Source of the DNA: Afipia sp. GAS231
GTDB lineage: Bacteria; Pseudomonadota; Alphaproteobacteria; Rhizobiales; Xanthobacteraceae
Reading direction: 5' to 3'
DNA: 64,000 nucleotides
Assembly (NCBI RefSeq): GCF_900103365.1
Contig: NZ_LT629703.1
Span: 3,410,001-3,474,000, forward strand
This document shows, piece by piece, positions 26,013 to 35,660 of this stretch (the first letter of the stretch is position 1; each line of letters starts with the position of its first letter). The notes below the pieces were generated by a model. That model did no database searches, was not told the origin of the DNA, and was given only the letters and a program-made list of their open reading frames with translations. The translations under genes were made by a program, and so were the position numbers.

Positions 26013-26129
26013 CGTCATTGCGAGGAGCGAAGCGACGAAGCAATCCAGACTTTCTTTGTCGCTCTGGATTGCCTCGCGGAGCCTGTCATCGGGCGCGCAT
26101 TCGCGCGACCCGTTGGCTCGCAATGATGG
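26013..26129. repeat. Palindromic repeat, GTCATTGCGAGG family, copy 3
   Basis: Runs from CGTCATTGCGAGGAGCG to GGCTCGCAATGATGG, with arms GAAGCAATCCAGA and TCTGGATTGC. An inserted GC-rich segment (about 26075-26115) with its own hairpin (GGGCGCGCATTCGCGCGACCC) extends the right arm. It separates the P450 gene from the HD-GYP gene. Confidence 0.88.
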
Positions 26130-26141
26130 AAGAGAGAGAGT

Positions 26142-27239
26142 TCAGTAGTGTCCGAACGCCACCGGGCGGAACGCGTGCAACAGATGCTGGTCGAGCTTGT
26201 CGCCCATCTCTTCCATCGTGGCGAACGCCTTGGCGTGGGTGAACTGCAGACGGTAGGCGCGTTTCTCGACCAGGGCTGCGTAGATATCCACGATCGTGGT
26301 CAGGCGCACGATGTCGCTGATTTCCTTGCCGCTGAGGCCGTCGGGATAGCCGGTGCCGTCGAGGAATTCGTGGTGGTGCAGGATCACGTCGAGCATTTCC
26401 GGCGGGAAGCCACCCTGCGCACTCAGCGCCTCGAAGCCGCGGCGCGGATGCTGGCGCATGAGTTCCATTTCTTCCAGGGTCAGCGGATCCGCCTTGTCGA
26501 GGATTTCGACGGGAATGAACGCCTTGCCGACATCGTGCAACAAGGCGGCGCGGACCAGGCGGCGCTGGTCGTCCTCGCGCATGCCGAGATGCTGCGCGAA
26601 CGCCACCGCAAAGCCGGTGACGAACAGGCAGTGCCGGTAGCTGTCGGCGTGGTGGCAGCCGACGGTCGTCAGCCATTCCCGCAGCGAGGAGTGCTTGATC
26701 GCCTTGAGGATCTTGTTCTCGGCCTCGACGACGTCGGCGAATTTCAGCGGCTCGCCGGCCGGAAGCCGGTTGAATATCTTGACCAGAACGGCATGCGCCG
26801 CCTCGACGCCGCGATTCAGCGCCTTGCCGCGATCGGTTTCGTCGTAGCTTTCGGTGTCCGGAAACGCGGCACGGATGCGCTGCAGGATCCCCTGCGCGTC
26901 GAACGGCCGCGCAATCGTATCGGTGGCGCCGAGCGCCCAGGCCTGCATCGATCCGTGGTGAAGCGCGTCCGCCAGCACGAACAGCCGCGGCATCTGGCGG
27001 TAGGCATCGGCCCGCAGCTTGTTGCGCACGAGCTGCACGCTCTCGGCGGAGCGCAGGTTGATGTCGACCACGATTCCGGAGAGATCGTGCGAGGGGGAAT
27101 CGGGAATAGCCGAGGTCGCAATGGTGTCGACCTCGCCGACCGCCTGCAGAATGGTGGCCAGTTCGCTGCTTTGATCGCTCCGATCCGAGGCCAGCAGGAG
27201 CCGGCGCTTGGTCGGAATCTTGTTCGGTAGAGCTGACAT
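26142..27239 (-). CDS. HD-GYP domain protein with receiver-like N-terminus
   Basis: The 365-residue protein has a receiver-like domain (about residues 10-125, with GIVVDINLRSAE at the phosphorylation position) and a C-terminal HD-GYP domain. The metal motif is LLHDVGKA (H225, D226) and the signature HHEFLDGTGYP is complete, so c-di-GMP hydrolysis to GMP is expected. The receiver lacks some acidic-pocket residues and may not be phosphorylated. The ATG at 27239 (MSALPNK) is preferred; the frame extends 27 codons further. The two nucleotide-signalling genes in the window (this one and the GGDEF-EAL gene) are not linked. Confidence 0.9.
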   Translation of the reverse strand: MSALPNKIPTKRRLLLASDRSDQSSELATILQAVGEVDTIATSAIPDSPSHDLSGIVVDINLRSAESVQLVRNKLRADAYRQMPRLFVLADALHHGSMQAWALGATDTIARPFDAQGILQRIRAAFPDTESYDETDRGKALNRGVEAAHAVLVKIFNRLPAGEPLKFADVVEAENKILKAIKHSSLREWLTTVGCHHADSYRHCLFVTGFAVAFAQHLGMREDDQRRLVRAALLHDVGKAFIPVEILDKADPLTLEEMELMRQHPRRGFEALSAQGGFPPEMLDVILHHHEFLDGTGYPDGLSGKEISDIVRLTTIVDIYAALVEKRAYRLQFTHAKAFATMEEMGDKLDQHLLHAFRPVAFGHY

Positions 27240-27374
27240 GGGACCCCAGAGCCTCACGGTGATGACCGAGTGGGAGGCTACCGGACAAGGCGTTCCCTGC
27301 GGCTTAAGAGGCATCGTCAACGGGAGGATAGCGAAATCGTTACAATTTTAGGGAACTTGGTTCCAAACCCTCCC

Positions 27375-27458
27375 CGTCATTGCGAGCGAAGCGAAGCAAT
27401 CCAGACTTACTTTACCGCGACCTGGATTGCTTCGTCGCTTCGCTCCTCGCAATGACGG
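27375..27458. repeat. Palindromic repeat, GTCATTGCGAGG family, copy 4
   Basis: An 84-bp palindrome from CGTCATTGCGAGCGAAG to GCTCCTCGCAATGACGG with arms GAAGCAATCCAG and CTGGATTGCTTC. Compared with copy 2 the arms are swapped, so the unit is inserted in the reverse sense. Confidence 0.9.
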
Positions 27459-27525
27459 CTGCGGCACAAAAAAATCCGCCGGAGAAAATCCCCGGCGGAT
27501 CGTTGTTGTTCAATACAGCGTCGCC

Positions 27526-29817
27526 TTACGCCTTCATGTTCGCCTTCACCGCTTCCGCGGTGATCGGCAGCGAGCGGACGCGGGCGCCGCAGGCGTTGAA
27601 GATGGCGTTGCCGATCGCGGGCGCGACCACGGTGACGGCGGGTTCGCCGACGCCGGTGGCCTTCTCGCCATTGGCGATGACGTTGACGGCGACTTCCGGC
27701 ATCTGGCTCATCCTTAAGGGGGTGTAGGTATCGAAGTTGGTCTGTTCGATACCGCCATCCTTCAGCGTCGCCTTTTCAAACAGCGCGAGCGACATGCCCC
27801 ACAGCGCCGCACCCTCGACCTGGGCGCGGATGTTGTCGGGATGCACCTGGGTGCCGACGTCGGTGGCCACGGTCAATTTCTTGACCTTGACCTCGCCCGA
27901 CGGCGCCACCGCGACATGCGCGACGCACGCGGTCCAGCTTGCGGTCGCCCGCTCCTGCGACGAGACGCAGGCCACGCCCATGCCTTCTCCCTTGGGGAGT
28001 TGCTTGGTGCCGTAGCCGGCCAAACCCATCGCCGCCAGCAGGGTGTTGCGCAGGCGTTGCGCGCCACCGTCGTTCTTGCCCTTGCCGTCCAGCAACGCGA
28101 TGCGGTACTGCGCCGGATCCTTGCCGGCGGCATTGGCGAGTTCGTCGATCATGCTTTCGATGGCCCAGAAGGTCCAACCCGGCGCCACCGACCGCAACTG
28201 ACCCGACGGGGTGGCGTTGTGCGCCATCTCGTTCTTGATCGCACGGACGTTGTGATTGGGCACGGAATAGAAGAAGTCCGCGCCATTCACGGTGAACGCA
28301 TCGAGAGGACCTTTCTTGTCGACCGACGGCGACAGGAAATCGGGGATTCCCCAGCGCTGGGTCGGCCACGCACTGACCACGTCGTGGTTGAGCGCAATCA
28401 GTTTGCCGTCGGCATCCAGGCCCGCCTTCACCTTCTGGAATGTCAGCGGCCGCGAATAGTCCATCGTCATGTCGTTTTCGCGGGAGTAGATGATCTTGAC
28501 CGGCTTGCCGACCGCTTTCGCCGCCTGCACCGCCGGCACCATCATGTCGGCGTCGAGACGCCGGCCGAAGCCGCCGCCCAGCCACATCTGGTGCATCACC
28601 ACGAATTTGGGATCGACCCCGGCCGCACCCGCCGCGATCGCGCCGGAACGCGTGGCGAACTGGTTGCCGGAATAGATGTGCCAGATATCGCCTTTCAGTT
28701 CGGCGGTCGCGTTCATCGGCTCCAGCGGCGCATGGATGTTGATGCTGGTGGTGTATTCCGCCTCCATCACCTTGGCCGCCGTCCCGAAGGCGGCTGCGGT
28801 ATCGCCGTCCTTGACGAAGAACTGCCCGGAATCGTCCAGCGCCTGCAGCCGTTTGGCTTCGGCCAGCAGCGACTCGCTCGACAGTTTGGCGTTGGGACCA
28901 CCGTCATAGGTGATCTTCAGCGCGTCCGCCGCCTTGGCCGCGTTGGTATAGGTGTTGGCGACCGCCACCACCCAGCCGGTGGTGCTGCCGGTCTTGTCGT
29001 CGAGCGTGACGGCCTTGACGAAGCCCGGCACCTTCTTGGCTGCGCTGTCGTCGACCGCTTTTACGGTGGCGCCATAGCGCACCGGCGGCGTGACCACGCG
29101 GCCGTACAACATGCCCGGGAGCATGACGTCGATGCCGTATTTGGCCGTGCCGTTGGTCTTCGGGGGAATGTCGAGCTGCGGCACCGAGACGCCGATCATG
29201 GTGTACTGATCTGCTGTCTTCAGCTTGATCGCCTTGAGCTCGTCCGGCGTGAAGGTCTTGGTGATCTTGCCGCTCTTGACGATGTCGGCAAAGCTCATCG
29301 TCTTCTTCGACTTCGGATGCGTGATGGTGGAATTGCGCACCACGAGTTCACTCGCCGGCACGCCCATCGACGCGGCCGCGGCTTCGGTCAAGGCGATCCG
29401 CCCCGCGGCACCCGCGCGGCTCATCGCCTCGAAATTCATCATCGTCGACCAGCTACCGCCGGTGATCTGCGCGCCCAGGACCGGATCGTTGAACTTCGGA
29501 TCGTTGGAGGCGAGCTGAACCCGCATGTCCTTCCAGTTCGAGCCGAGTTCCTCGGACACGATCTGCGCCATGGTGGAGGCGATGTGCTGGCCCATGTCGG
29601 CCTTGCCGCAGGTCACAGTGACGATGCCGTCGGGGGCGATCGAATACCAGACGCTGGGATCGAAATTGCCGGCGGCGGCCAGCGCCTGATCGGCGCCCAA
29701 CAGGCCGGGTACGGCCGAATAGCCGAGCGCAAGGCCGGCGGCGGCAGAGCCGACCAGGAACGAGCGGCGGCTGAGATCGGCGGAGACGCTTGAGGTGATT
29801 TTCACGTGCGTATTCAT
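27526..29817 (-). CDS. Molybdopterin-binding subunit of an xanthine-dehydrogenase-family oxidoreductase (IorB-like)
   Basis: The 763-residue large subunit carries a twin-arginine leader ([14 protein letters not shown]), so the holoenzyme should be exported folded. The aldehyde oxidase / isoquinoline 1-oxidoreductase large-subunit layout is clear, with [13 protein letters not shown] and the C-terminal [19 protein letters not shown] with the active-site Glu. The ATG at 29817 has GGAGGG upstream and overlaps the stop of the iron-sulfur subunit by ATGA, so the two are translationally coupled. It oxidises an N-heterocycle or aldehyde at a Mo centre. No cytochrome subunit or XdhC-type maturation gene is adjacent. 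Confidence 0.93.
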   Translation of the reverse strand: MNTHVKITSSVSADLSRRSFLVGSAAAGLALGYSAVPGLLGADQALAAAGNFDPSVWYSIAPDGIVTVTCGKADMGQHIASTMAQIVSEELGSNWKDMRVQLASNDPKFNDPVLGAQITGGSWSTMMNFEAMSRAGAAGRIALTEAAAASMGVPASELVVRNSTITHPKSKKTMSFADIVKSGKITKTFTPDELKAIKLKTADQYTMIGVSVPQLDIPPKTNGTAKYGIDVMLPGMLYGRVVTPPVRYGATVKAVDDSAAKKVPGFVKAVTLDDKTGSTTGWVVAVANTYTNAAKAADALKITYDGGPNAKLSSESLLAEAKRLQALDDSGQFFVKDGDTAAAFGTAAKVMEAEYTTSINIHAPLEPMNATAELKGDIWHIYSGNQFATRSGAIAAGAAGVDPKFVVMHQMWLGGGFGRRLDADMMVPAVQAAKAVGKPVKIIYSRENDMTMDYSRPLTFQKVKAGLDADGKLIALNHDVVSAWPTQRWGIPDFLSPSVDKKGPLDAFTVNGADFFYSVPNHNVRAIKNEMAHNATPSGQLRSVAPGWTFWAIESMIDELANAAGKDPAQYRIALLDGKGKNDGGAQRLRNTLLAAMGLAGYGTKQLPKGEGMGVACVSSQERATASWTACVAHVAVAPSGEVKVKKLTVATDVGTQVHPDNIRAQVEGAALWGMSLALFEKATLKDGGIEQTNFDTYTPLRMSQMPEVAVNVIANGEKATGVGEPAVTVVAPAIGNAIFNACGARVRSLPITAEAVKANMKA

Positions 29818-30302
29818 GTTGCCCTCCGCTCGGTGGCGTTGGACGCGGTGCGCATTTCGGATGCGGCGCGCATAATCGCCTTCTGGATGCGCGAATAGGT
29901 CATGCAGCGGCACAGATTGCCGTCCATATGCGCAACCACTTCATCCTTGGTCGGATTGGAATTCTTGGAGAGCAGCGAAGCCGCCTGCATGATCTGGCCG
30001 GACTGGCAGTAGCCGCATTGCGGAACCTGCTCGGCAATCCAGGCCTTCTGCAACGGATGATCGCCCTTGGCGCTGAGGCCTTCGATGGTGGTGATCTTCT
30101 TGCCGACGGCGTCGCTGACCGAAGTCTGGCAGGAACGAACCGCTTCGCCGTTGACGTGAACTGTGCAGGCGCCACACAGGCCGGCGCCGCAACCGAACTT
30201 GGTGCCGGTCATCTGCAGTTGCTCACGGATGACCCAGAGCAGCGGCGTATCGTTGGCCGCTTCGACGGACATATTCCGCCCGTTGATATTCAGATTAGGC
30301 AT
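29814..30302 (-). CDS. [2Fe-2S] subunit of the molybdenum oxidoreductase (IorA-like)
   Basis: The 162-residue subunit has both iron-sulfur clusters of this family: the plant-type cluster ([17 protein letters not shown] with the fourth Cys in SCQTSV) and the C-terminal cluster ([11 protein letters not shown] and GNLCRCMTY). The ATG at 30302 (MPNLNINGR) has AGGGGAAG upstream; 43 more codons of open frame precede it. It lacks its own export signal and should travel to the periplasm bound to the Tat-dependent large subunit. It passes electrons from the Mo centre onward. Confidence 0.94.
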   Translation of the reverse strand: MPNLNINGRNMSVEAANDTPLLWVIREQLQMTGTKFGCGAGLCGACTVHVNGEAVRSCQTSVSDAVGKKITTIEGLSAKGDHPLQKAWIAEQVPQCGYCQSGQIMQAASLLSKNSNPTKDEVVAHMDGNLCRCMTYSRIQKAIMRAASEMRTASNATERRAT

Positions 30303-30624
30303 TTGCGCTTCCCCTGCCGGTGTAGGAAGCCGCTTACGGCGGCAACTCACTGTTGGGTATTGGCTGGCGTCCACCGGGTAAGCGCCAGTTGGCGCGCAGA
30401 ATGATACCGATCCCACCCCGAGGCAATGCAATTTGGAATCGTTCGAAGAGAATATAATTTTGAAATTATGGTTGTGCGCTGCGGCAAGATTTTGTCACGC
30501 GCTTGTCGATAAAATCCGCCAACGCACGCACCGTCTTCCGTTTCTGCATTTCCCAACGGCGAAGGGATCGCGCTAGGATATGGCAGGCCAGGAATGATCC
30601 GGAAAAAATTGGTGAGAACGCGCC
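30303..30624. other. Divergent intergenic region with AT-rich dyad
   Basis: The 322-bp gap lies between the oxidoreductase operon and the hydrolase operon, which are divergent, so both promoters are here. A perfect AT dyad, ATAATTT TG AAATTAT (30454-30469), stands out in a GC-rich background. No short gene is convincing. Confidence 0.45.
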
Positions 30625-31413
30625 ATGCCGAAGCTCAACCGTGACGGGGTCAACATCTATTACGAGGTGCACGGTTCCGGCCCGCCGCTGTTGCTGACAC
30701 ATGGTTATTCGTCGACCTCGGGCATGTGGCAGGGCCAGATCGAGGCCTTGTCGAAACATCACAAACTCGTGTTGTGGGACATGCGCGGCCACGGCCAGTC
30801 CGATTACCCCTCAGATCCCGCGGCCTATAGCGAAGCGCTGACGGTCGGCGACATCGCAGCCCTGCTCGACGAAGTCGGCGCCAAGAAAGCCATCGTCGGC
30901 GGGCTTTCGCTCGGCGGCTACATGTCGCTGGCGTTCTACCGCGCCCATCCCGATCGCGTCCGCGCACTCCTGATCATCGACACCGGCCCCGGCTTCAAGA
31001 AGGACGACGCCCGCGAGGTCTGGAACAAGCGCGCCCATGACACCGGTGACCGTTTTGACCGGGAAGGCCTCGAGGTTCTGAAATCCGCCAGCCGCGAACG
31101 TTCCAGCGTCACCCATCGCGACGCATCCGGCCTCGCACATGCCGCGCGCGGCATGCTGACCCAGCGTGACGCCCGCGTGATCGAATCGCTGCCCGATATC
31201 AAGGTGCCTTCATTGGTCGTGGTCGGCGCCGACGACACGCCATTCCTTGCCGCCTCCGACTACATGGCGGCGAAAATTCCGGGCGCGCAGAAAGTGGTGG
31301 TCCCGGCCGCCGGCCATGCCGTCAACATCGACCAGCCGCAGGCTTTTATCGCGGCGGTGCTCCCGTTCCTCGACGGGCTCGACACCGAAGCTCCCGTGAA
31401 GGCCGCATCATGA
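30625..31413 (+). CDS. Alpha/beta hydrolase
   Basis: The 262-residue protein is a classical alpha/beta hydrolase: oxyanion segment LTHGYSSTSGMW, nucleophile elbow GLSLGG with Ser95, acid Asp in VVGADDTPF, and catalytic His in VPAAGHAVNIDQP. It is close in layout to 3-oxoadipate enol-lactonase and related esterases, but no pathway genes are near to support a specific reaction. It overlaps the next gene by 4 bp (ATGA). Confidence 0.92.
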   Translation: MPKLNRDGVNIYYEVHGSGPPLLLTHGYSSTSGMWQGQIEALSKHHKLVLWDMRGHGQSDYPSDPAAYSEALTVGDIAALLDEVGAKKAIVGGLSLGGYMSLAFYRAHPDRVRALLIIDTGPGFKKDDAREVWNKRAHDTGDRFDREGLEVLKSASRERSSVTHRDASGLAHAARGMLTQRDARVIESLPDIKVPSLVVVGADDTPFLAASDYMAAKIPGAQKVVVPAAGHAVNIDQPQAFIAAVLPFLDGLDTEAPVKAAS

Positions 31414-31754
31414 GAATGCTTGCCACCGCTGTGCTGCTGATCGCAGGGAGCTCCCTGCCCGTCTCCGCGCAACAACTGCCGCCGGTCGGCGGCCCCTATC
31501 CACCGCCCTTCACCGCGACGCTGTCGAACAACACGCCGCTGGCGTTCGGCATGGACGAGGAAACCGCGGCCCGCGCGCTCGGCACCCCGCTTAATTACGT
31601 CAGCGGCCGTCCCGGCGAGGAAATCTACCTGACGTTCCGCAATATCGGCGGCAGCGGATTGTTCTACAAGAAGGACCGGCTCTATCTGCAATTCCGCAAG
31701 GGCAGGCTCGCCGGCTGGAAGGGCGACTGGGGCCATAACTGGATGTGGCAATAG
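31410..31754 (+). CDS. Small exported protein coupled to the alpha/beta hydrolase
   Basis: A 114-residue product with a signal peptide (MRMLATAVLLIAGSSLPVSA, cleavage before QQLPP). The mature part has a SmpA/BamE-like sense: FGMDEETAARALGTPLNYV followed by FYKKDRLYLQFRKGRLAGW, reminiscent of small outer-membrane-assembly or lipocalin-like folds, though a lipobox Cys is absent. Its start overlaps the hydrolase stop (ATGA), so the genes are coupled. Function not known. Confidence 0.8.
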   Translation: MRMLATAVLLIAGSSLPVSAQQLPPVGGPYPPPFTATLSNNTPLAFGMDEETAARALGTPLNYVSGRPGEEIYLTFRNIGGSGLFYKKDRLYLQFRKGRLAGWKGDWGHNWMWQ

Positions 31755-31817
31755 CCCCGCTCCCCAAAACCTCACCCGCAATCGACTTCGTGCAACTCAA
31801 ACGCAAATGGATGACCC

Positions 31818-32492
31818 GTGGGACAAGATATCAGGCTGAAGGCTTCGGACGGATTTGAACTGGGCGGCTATCGCGCCGATCCCGCAGGCACGCCGAGGGC
31901 GGCCATCGTGGTGATCCAGGAAATTTTCGGCGTCAACCACCACATCCGCTCGGTATGCGATCGCCTGGCTGCCGCCGGCTATGTCGCGATTGCGCCGTCG
32001 ATCTTCGACCGCATCGAGCCGAACTTCACCAGTGGCTATACGCCGGACGAAGTCGCCAACGCGCGCAAGTTCGTCGCCAATCCGGACTGGGCCGCGATGC
32101 TGCTCGACACCCAGGCGGCGATTGATGCGGTCAAAAGCGTCGGACCGGTCGGCATCGTCGGCTTCTGCCTCGGCGGCAGCATCGCCTATGTCGCAGCCAC
32201 CAAGCTGTCGGGCCTGTCGGCCGCCGTCGGCTATTACGGCGGCGCCATCGTTCGCTTCGCCGATGACAAGCCAAAGGTGCCGACGCAGCTGCATTTCGGC
32301 GAGAAGGATGCCGGCATTCCCCTGGCCGATGTCGAGACCATCAAGGTCAAGCGGCCCGATGCCGAGGTCTTCATCTATCCCGGCGCGCAGCACGGTTTTC
32401 ACTGCGACGAACGGGCGAGCTACGACAAGGCCAGCGCCGATATTGCCTGGCCGCGCAGCCTGGAGTTTTTTGCCAAGCATTTGAAGAAGTGA
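31818..32492 (+). CDS. Dienelactone hydrolase family protein
   Basis: The 224-residue protein has the dienelactone hydrolase triad: Cys117 in VGFCLGGS, an Asp in the EKDAGIPLADVE region and His in PGAQHGFHCDE. The N-terminus (GFELGGYRADPAG, QEIFGVN) is typical. These enzymes open lactones in chloroaromatic degradation, and many homologues serve other esters. The start is GTG at 31818; no in-frame ATG lies upstream. Third gene of the plus-strand set of hydrolases. Confidence 0.92.
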   Translation: MGQDIRLKASDGFELGGYRADPAGTPRAAIVVIQEIFGVNHHIRSVCDRLAAAGYVAIAPSIFDRIEPNFTSGYTPDEVANARKFVANPDWAAMLLDTQAAIDAVKSVGPVGIVGFCLGGSIAYVAATKLSGLSAAVGYYGGAIVRFADDKPKVPTQLHFGEKDAGIPLADVETIKVKRPDAEVFIYPGAQHGFHCDERASYDKASADIAWPRSLEFFAKHLKK

Positions 32493-32523
32493 CGACGAAG
32501 CGTACGCGGGTCATCTCACCATT

Positions 32524-32624
32524 GTCATTCCGGGGCGATGCGCAGCATCGAACCCGGAATCTCGAGGTTCCCCGATGTGCAATTGCACATCTGAGGTTCG
32601 CGCTAACGCGCGCCCCGGAACGAC
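32524..32624. repeat. Palindromic repeat, CATTCCGGGG family, copy 2
   Basis: From GTCATTCCGGGGCG to CGCCCCGGAACGAC, with inner hairpins GATGCGCAGCATC, GATGTGCAATTGCACATC and GCGCTAACGCGC. It lies between convergent genes. Compared with copy 1, the outer arms agree but the inner hairpins differ. Confidence 0.85.
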
Positions 32625-32631
32625 GGGGCAA

Positions 32632-33399
32632 TCAGAACCAGCGCTCGCCGACGAGCACGGTATCGCCGGGGCTGATCGAGGTGCCGGGCGGGACCACGAA
32701 GCGGCCGGTGCCGGATGCATCGGAGTGGGTGACCGTGACGCTGTCGCGGCGGGCGCGCGGCGAGAAGCCGCCGGCGATTGCGACTGCGCTTTCGACCGTC
32801 ATGTTCGGCACGTAGGGATATTGCCCGGGGGCCGCGACCTCGCCGAGGATGAAGAACGGCCGGTAGGATTCGATTTCGACGGCCACTGAAGGCTCGCGGA
32901 TGAATCCGTTGCGCAGCTTGACCGAAATCTCTGACGCCAGTCCCGCCGTGGTGCGGCCGCGCGCCGGCACCGAGCCGATCAGTGGCATCGTGATCGAGCC
33001 ACCGGCGTCGATCGCATAGGTATTGGTGAGACCTTCCTGGCCGTAGACCACGACGCGCAGCTTGTCGCCGGCATCGAGATGATAGACCGCGTCGTATCGC
33101 GCCGGCATGGCCACCGGCATCGGCTCGACATAGGCCACTTGTGCGGGCGGGGGCGCCGAAACACCGCGCGGGGAAGCCGCAAAGGCGGAGCGAAGCGCGC
33201 CGATGGCGCCGCCGCCGGAATCCGCGGCGACCGCCCGCGGCGGCGCGCTGTAGGGCTGGCCATAAGCCATGGAATCGAGATCGCTTTGCGGCGCGACCGC
33301 GACCGGTCCGGTCGTGCGCATGCATCCTGACAGAGCGAGCGCGGTCATGGTCGCAGTGATCGATAATCGAAACGCGCGCGCAACCCGCACCGGTGCCAT
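32632..33399 (-). CDS. Polysaccharide export lipoprotein (Wza/GumB-type)
   Basis: The 255-residue protein has a lipoprotein signal with lipobox ALSGC (Cys26), a low-complexity linker (about 30-98), then a Poly_export domain (YHLDAGDKLRVVVYGQEGL, GSITMPLIGSV, TTAGLASEISVKL) and a SLBB-like module (FFILGEVAAPGQYPYVPNM). Wza-type proteins form the outer-membrane channel for capsule or exopolysaccharide. No chain-length or polymerase genes are adjacent, so the partner system is elsewhere. Confidence 0.92.
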   Translation of the reverse strand: MAPVRVARAFRLSITATMTALALSGCMRTTGPVAVAPQSDLDSMAYGQPYSAPPRAVAADSGGGAIGALRSAFAASPRGVSAPPPAQVAYVEPMPVAMPARYDAVYHLDAGDKLRVVVYGQEGLTNTYAIDAGGSITMPLIGSVPARGRTTAGLASEISVKLRNGFIREPSVAVEIESYRPFFILGEVAAPGQYPYVPNMTVESAVAIAGGFSPRARRDSVTVTHSDASGTGRFVVPPGTSISPGDTVLVGERWF

Positions 33400-33480
33400 C
33401 CCTGAAAGCGAGACCGCTGTAGTCTTGCACCGGTTATGGTTAACAAAGGGTTTTTACGGGCGGTTCGGGGGGCTTAGCTC

Positions 33481-33609
33481 CCTCGCCCCGCTCTTGCGGG
33501 GAGAGGGTTGGGGTGAGGGGCTCTTCAGCGAACTCAGAACATCGTGAGACCGGTACCCCCTCACCCGGATTGCTTCGCAATCCGACCTCTCCCCGCAAGC
33601 GGGGCGAGG
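33481..33609. repeat. CCTCGCCCCGC...GCGGGGCGAGG palindromic repeat
   Basis: Two mirror halves: CCTCGCCCCGCTCTTGCGGG then GAGAGG...GTGAGGGG (33481-33520), and CCCCTCACCCGGATTGCTTC...CCTCTCCCCGCAAGCGGGGC ending GAGG (33557-33609). Each half folds alone, and the halves also pair with each other. It lies between the export lipoprotein and msrA. Confidence 0.88.
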
Positions 33610-33623
33610 TAAAACAGAACCGA

Positions 33624-34280
33624 TCAGGCGGTGACGCCCACACCGATCGGGCACGACACGCCGGTGCCGCCCAATCCGCGATAGCCCGCCGGATTCCTGG
33701 CGAGATATTGCTGATGATAATCCTCGGCGAAATAGAATTCGCCGGACGGTGCGATCTCGGTGGTGATGGCGCCGAGCCCCTTGGCCGCCAGCGCCTTCTG
33801 ATAGACGGCCTTCGACGCATCCGCCGCTTGGCGCTGCGCGTCACTGAGCGTGTAGATCGCGGAACGATACTGGGTGCCGATGTCGTTGCCCTGGCGCATG
33901 CCCTGCGTCGGGTTGTGATTTTCCCAGAACGTCTTCAGCAACCGCTGGTAGGAGATCTTCTTCGGATCGAACACCACCAGCACCACTTCGGTATGGCCGG
34001 TACGGCCCGAGCACGTCTCTTCATAGGTCGGATTGGGGGTGTGACCTCCGGCATAACCAACCGCCGTCGTATAGATGCCGTCCCCGAGCTCCCAGAACTT
34101 GCGCTCCGCGCCCCAGAAACAGCCGAGCCCGAACACCGCCTGCTCGAGGCCTGCGGGATAGGGCGGCTGCAGCTTGCGACCGTGGACGAAGTGGGTGGTG
34201 GCGGTCGGGATCGGCGTGGCGCGGCCGGGCAATGCTTCGGCGGCGCTCGGCAGCGCGGTGGTCTTGCGCATGAACAACAT
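33624..34280 (-). CDS. msrA: Peptide methionine sulfoxide reductase A
   Basis: The 218-residue enzyme reduces methionine-S-sulfoxide in proteins. The active motif GCFWG holds Cys54, and the family segments [49 protein letters not shown] and AEDYHQQYL are complete. The recycling Cys is near the C-terminus (TGVSCPIG). No signal peptide, so cytoplasmic. TGGAGG stands before the ATG. A single gene, not fused to MsrB. Confidence 0.97.
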   Translation of the reverse strand: MLFMRKTTALPSAAEALPGRATPIPTATTHFVHGRKLQPPYPAGLEQAVFGLGCFWGAERKFWELGDGIYTTAVGYAGGHTPNPTYEETCSGRTGHTEVVLVVFDPKKISYQRLLKTFWENHNPTQGMRQGNDIGTQYRSAIYTLSDAQRQAADASKAVYQKALAAKGLGAITTEIAPSGEFYFAEDYHQQYLARNPAGYRGLGGTGVSCPIGVGVTA

Positions 34281-34394
34281 GGCGCACCTCCAGGCGGCAC
34301 ATCGACGGACGCGGCAACCGCGTCGGCAAGCTGACTTCTATATGGTGTTTACGTCTTTTCGGCAGCCACGTTACACGAGGTTCGTGACGTCAGG

Positions 34395-34712
34395 TCAGTC
34401 CCGCGAATAGCCGATCAGCGGCTTGCGGGGCCGGAACAGGATCATCAGCAGGATGCCGACCACCCCCAGCACGGCGAAAACCGGCTGGTCCAGCAGGACC
34501 TTGACGACGCTGTTCCAGAGCCAGGGCGCGTGACCCTCGACCCAGGTCCGGAACGCCTGCTGGCTCGACTGGTGAATATCGTTCCAGAACTGGCCAAACC
34601 GGGTGAAACGCAGGGTCTGGTCGGCCACGAACCGGGCCCCGTCATAGACCATGAAGATGAATCCGCCGGCCAGAAGCAGCAGGCCGATAAGCCGGAAGAA
34701 ACCGCGGATCAT
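34395..34712 (-). CDS. Conserved small inner membrane protein
   Basis: The 105-residue protein has two membrane helices, near the N-terminus (FFRLIGLLLLAGGFIFMVYDG) and near the C-terminus (VFAVLGVVGILLMILFRP), joined by a soluble stretch rich in aromatic residues (FTRFGQFWNDIHQ). It ends RPRKPLIGYSRD. No named function; similar small proteins are widespread in Rhizobiales. AAGGTGA precedes the ATG. Confidence 0.78.
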   Translation of the reverse strand: MIRGFFRLIGLLLLAGGFIFMVYDGARFVADQTLRFTRFGQFWNDIHQSSQQAFRTWVEGHAPWLWNSVVKVLLDQPVFAVLGVVGILLMILFRPRKPLIGYSRD

Positions 34713-34844
34713 GCGTCACCTTATATCTGTCGCGCCGGGAGGCTTGCAGCCCAATACCGGGTGACCCAAAGAAATTCAACCTCATCAGCATCTTATGCCC
34801 CGTTTCCGGCCGGATTCCCATGTCCAGCGGAAACCCGGAAACCG

Positions 34845-34873
34845 TTGACGGTGCAGGACGCGCCCTCTATAAG
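34845..34873 (+). promoter_or_regulatory. Predicted sigma70-type promoter of rpsT
   Basis: TTGACG (34845-34850) and TATAAG (34868-34873) are spaced by exactly 17 bp. Transcription would start near 34880 and give an rpsT leader of roughly 190 nt, long enough for the autogenous control known for S20 mRNA in other bacteria. Confidence 0.65.
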
Positions 34874-35067
34874 ACCCCCAATGGCGGCGGGCGCAATCCC
34901 GCCGCCGCTGTTCTTTGAGCAGCGCCGGTCGGGAAGCATTTTGGCTCCCGCGCATGGCATCCTCAAGAACGCCTTGGAAAATACAACCAGAGACCATCAC
35001 CATTTGAACGGCCGGCGCGCTCCAGCCCGACCACCCGAGCGATGACAGCCGAAGGATAGTTGAGAAC

Positions 35068-35334
35068 ATGGCCAATACCACCTCCGCCAAAAAGGCGACC
35101 CGCAAGATCGCCCGCCGCACCATCATCAACAAGTCGCGCCGCACCCAGATGCGTGGCGCGGTGCGCACCGTCGAGGAAGCGATCAAGAGCGGCGACCGCG
35201 ATGCAGCGTTGAAGGCGATGAAGCATGCGGAGCCCGAACTGATGCAGGCAGCGCAGCGCAACATCATTCACAAGAACAACGCGAGCCGGAAGGTGTCGCG
35301 TCTGTCGCACGCGATCGCCAAACTGGCGAAGTGA
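35068..35334 (+). CDS. rpsT: 30S ribosomal protein S20
   Basis: The 88-residue basic protein has the full S20 pattern: [27 protein letters not shown], and the C-terminal [20 protein letters not shown]. It binds 16S rRNA early in 30S assembly. AAGGA lies before the ATG. A strong promoter upstream and a perfect terminator 64 bp downstream make it a single-gene unit. rpsT beside dnaA is a conserved neighbourhood in this group. Confidence 0.98.
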   Translation: MANTTSAKKATRKIARRTIINKSRRTQMRGAVRTVEEAIKSGDRDAALKAMKHAEPELMQAAQRNIIHKNNASRKVSRLSHAIAKLAK

Positions 35335-35397
35335 TCGCCGAGCCGGCGAGATGATCGCCACGCTCGTGACGTGAACTGACAAAAATAAATATTCGTC

Positions 35398-35428
35398 AAA
35401 GCCCGGCTTCGCCGGGCTTTTCTTTTTT
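35398..35428 (+). terminator. Rho-independent terminator after rpsT
   Basis: A perfect 10-bp stem, AAAGCCCGGC (35398-35407) with GCCGGGCTTT (35411-35420), a 3-nt loop, and a following TCTTTTTT tract. It insulates rpsT from the dnaA control region. Confidence 0.93.
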
Positions 35429-35651
35429 CAAGAGATTGTTTCGTTGCTGCGCCGCTGGTGGCGTGTCATATTTCTCTCGCTCCCGTATTTTTACGAGGTG
35501 CATCTTCTGCACCGGCTGTGCTGTGCGCACATGCAGAAAAAATCGCGTGCCGTTGCCGCAATTGATCAGCGCCCGCGGCCGACAACCCAGCAATGCACTG
35601 GCGGGGGTTACCCTGAAAAACAATCGCGAAAAACTTCGTCTCGCTAGTCAC

Positions 35652-35660
35652 TTATCCACA
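35652..35660 (+). promoter_or_regulatory. Consensus DnaA box
   Basis: TTATCCACA is an exact match to the high-affinity DnaA box. An AT-rich block about 55 bp downstream could serve as an unwinding element. Confidence 0.75.

Noticed and set aside
27841..29793. A 650-codon plus-strand frame opposite the molybdenum subunit gene
   Set aside because: High GC leaves long open antisense frames. The product is rich in Arg, His and Gly without domain signs, while the minus-strand frame has complete cofactor motifs.
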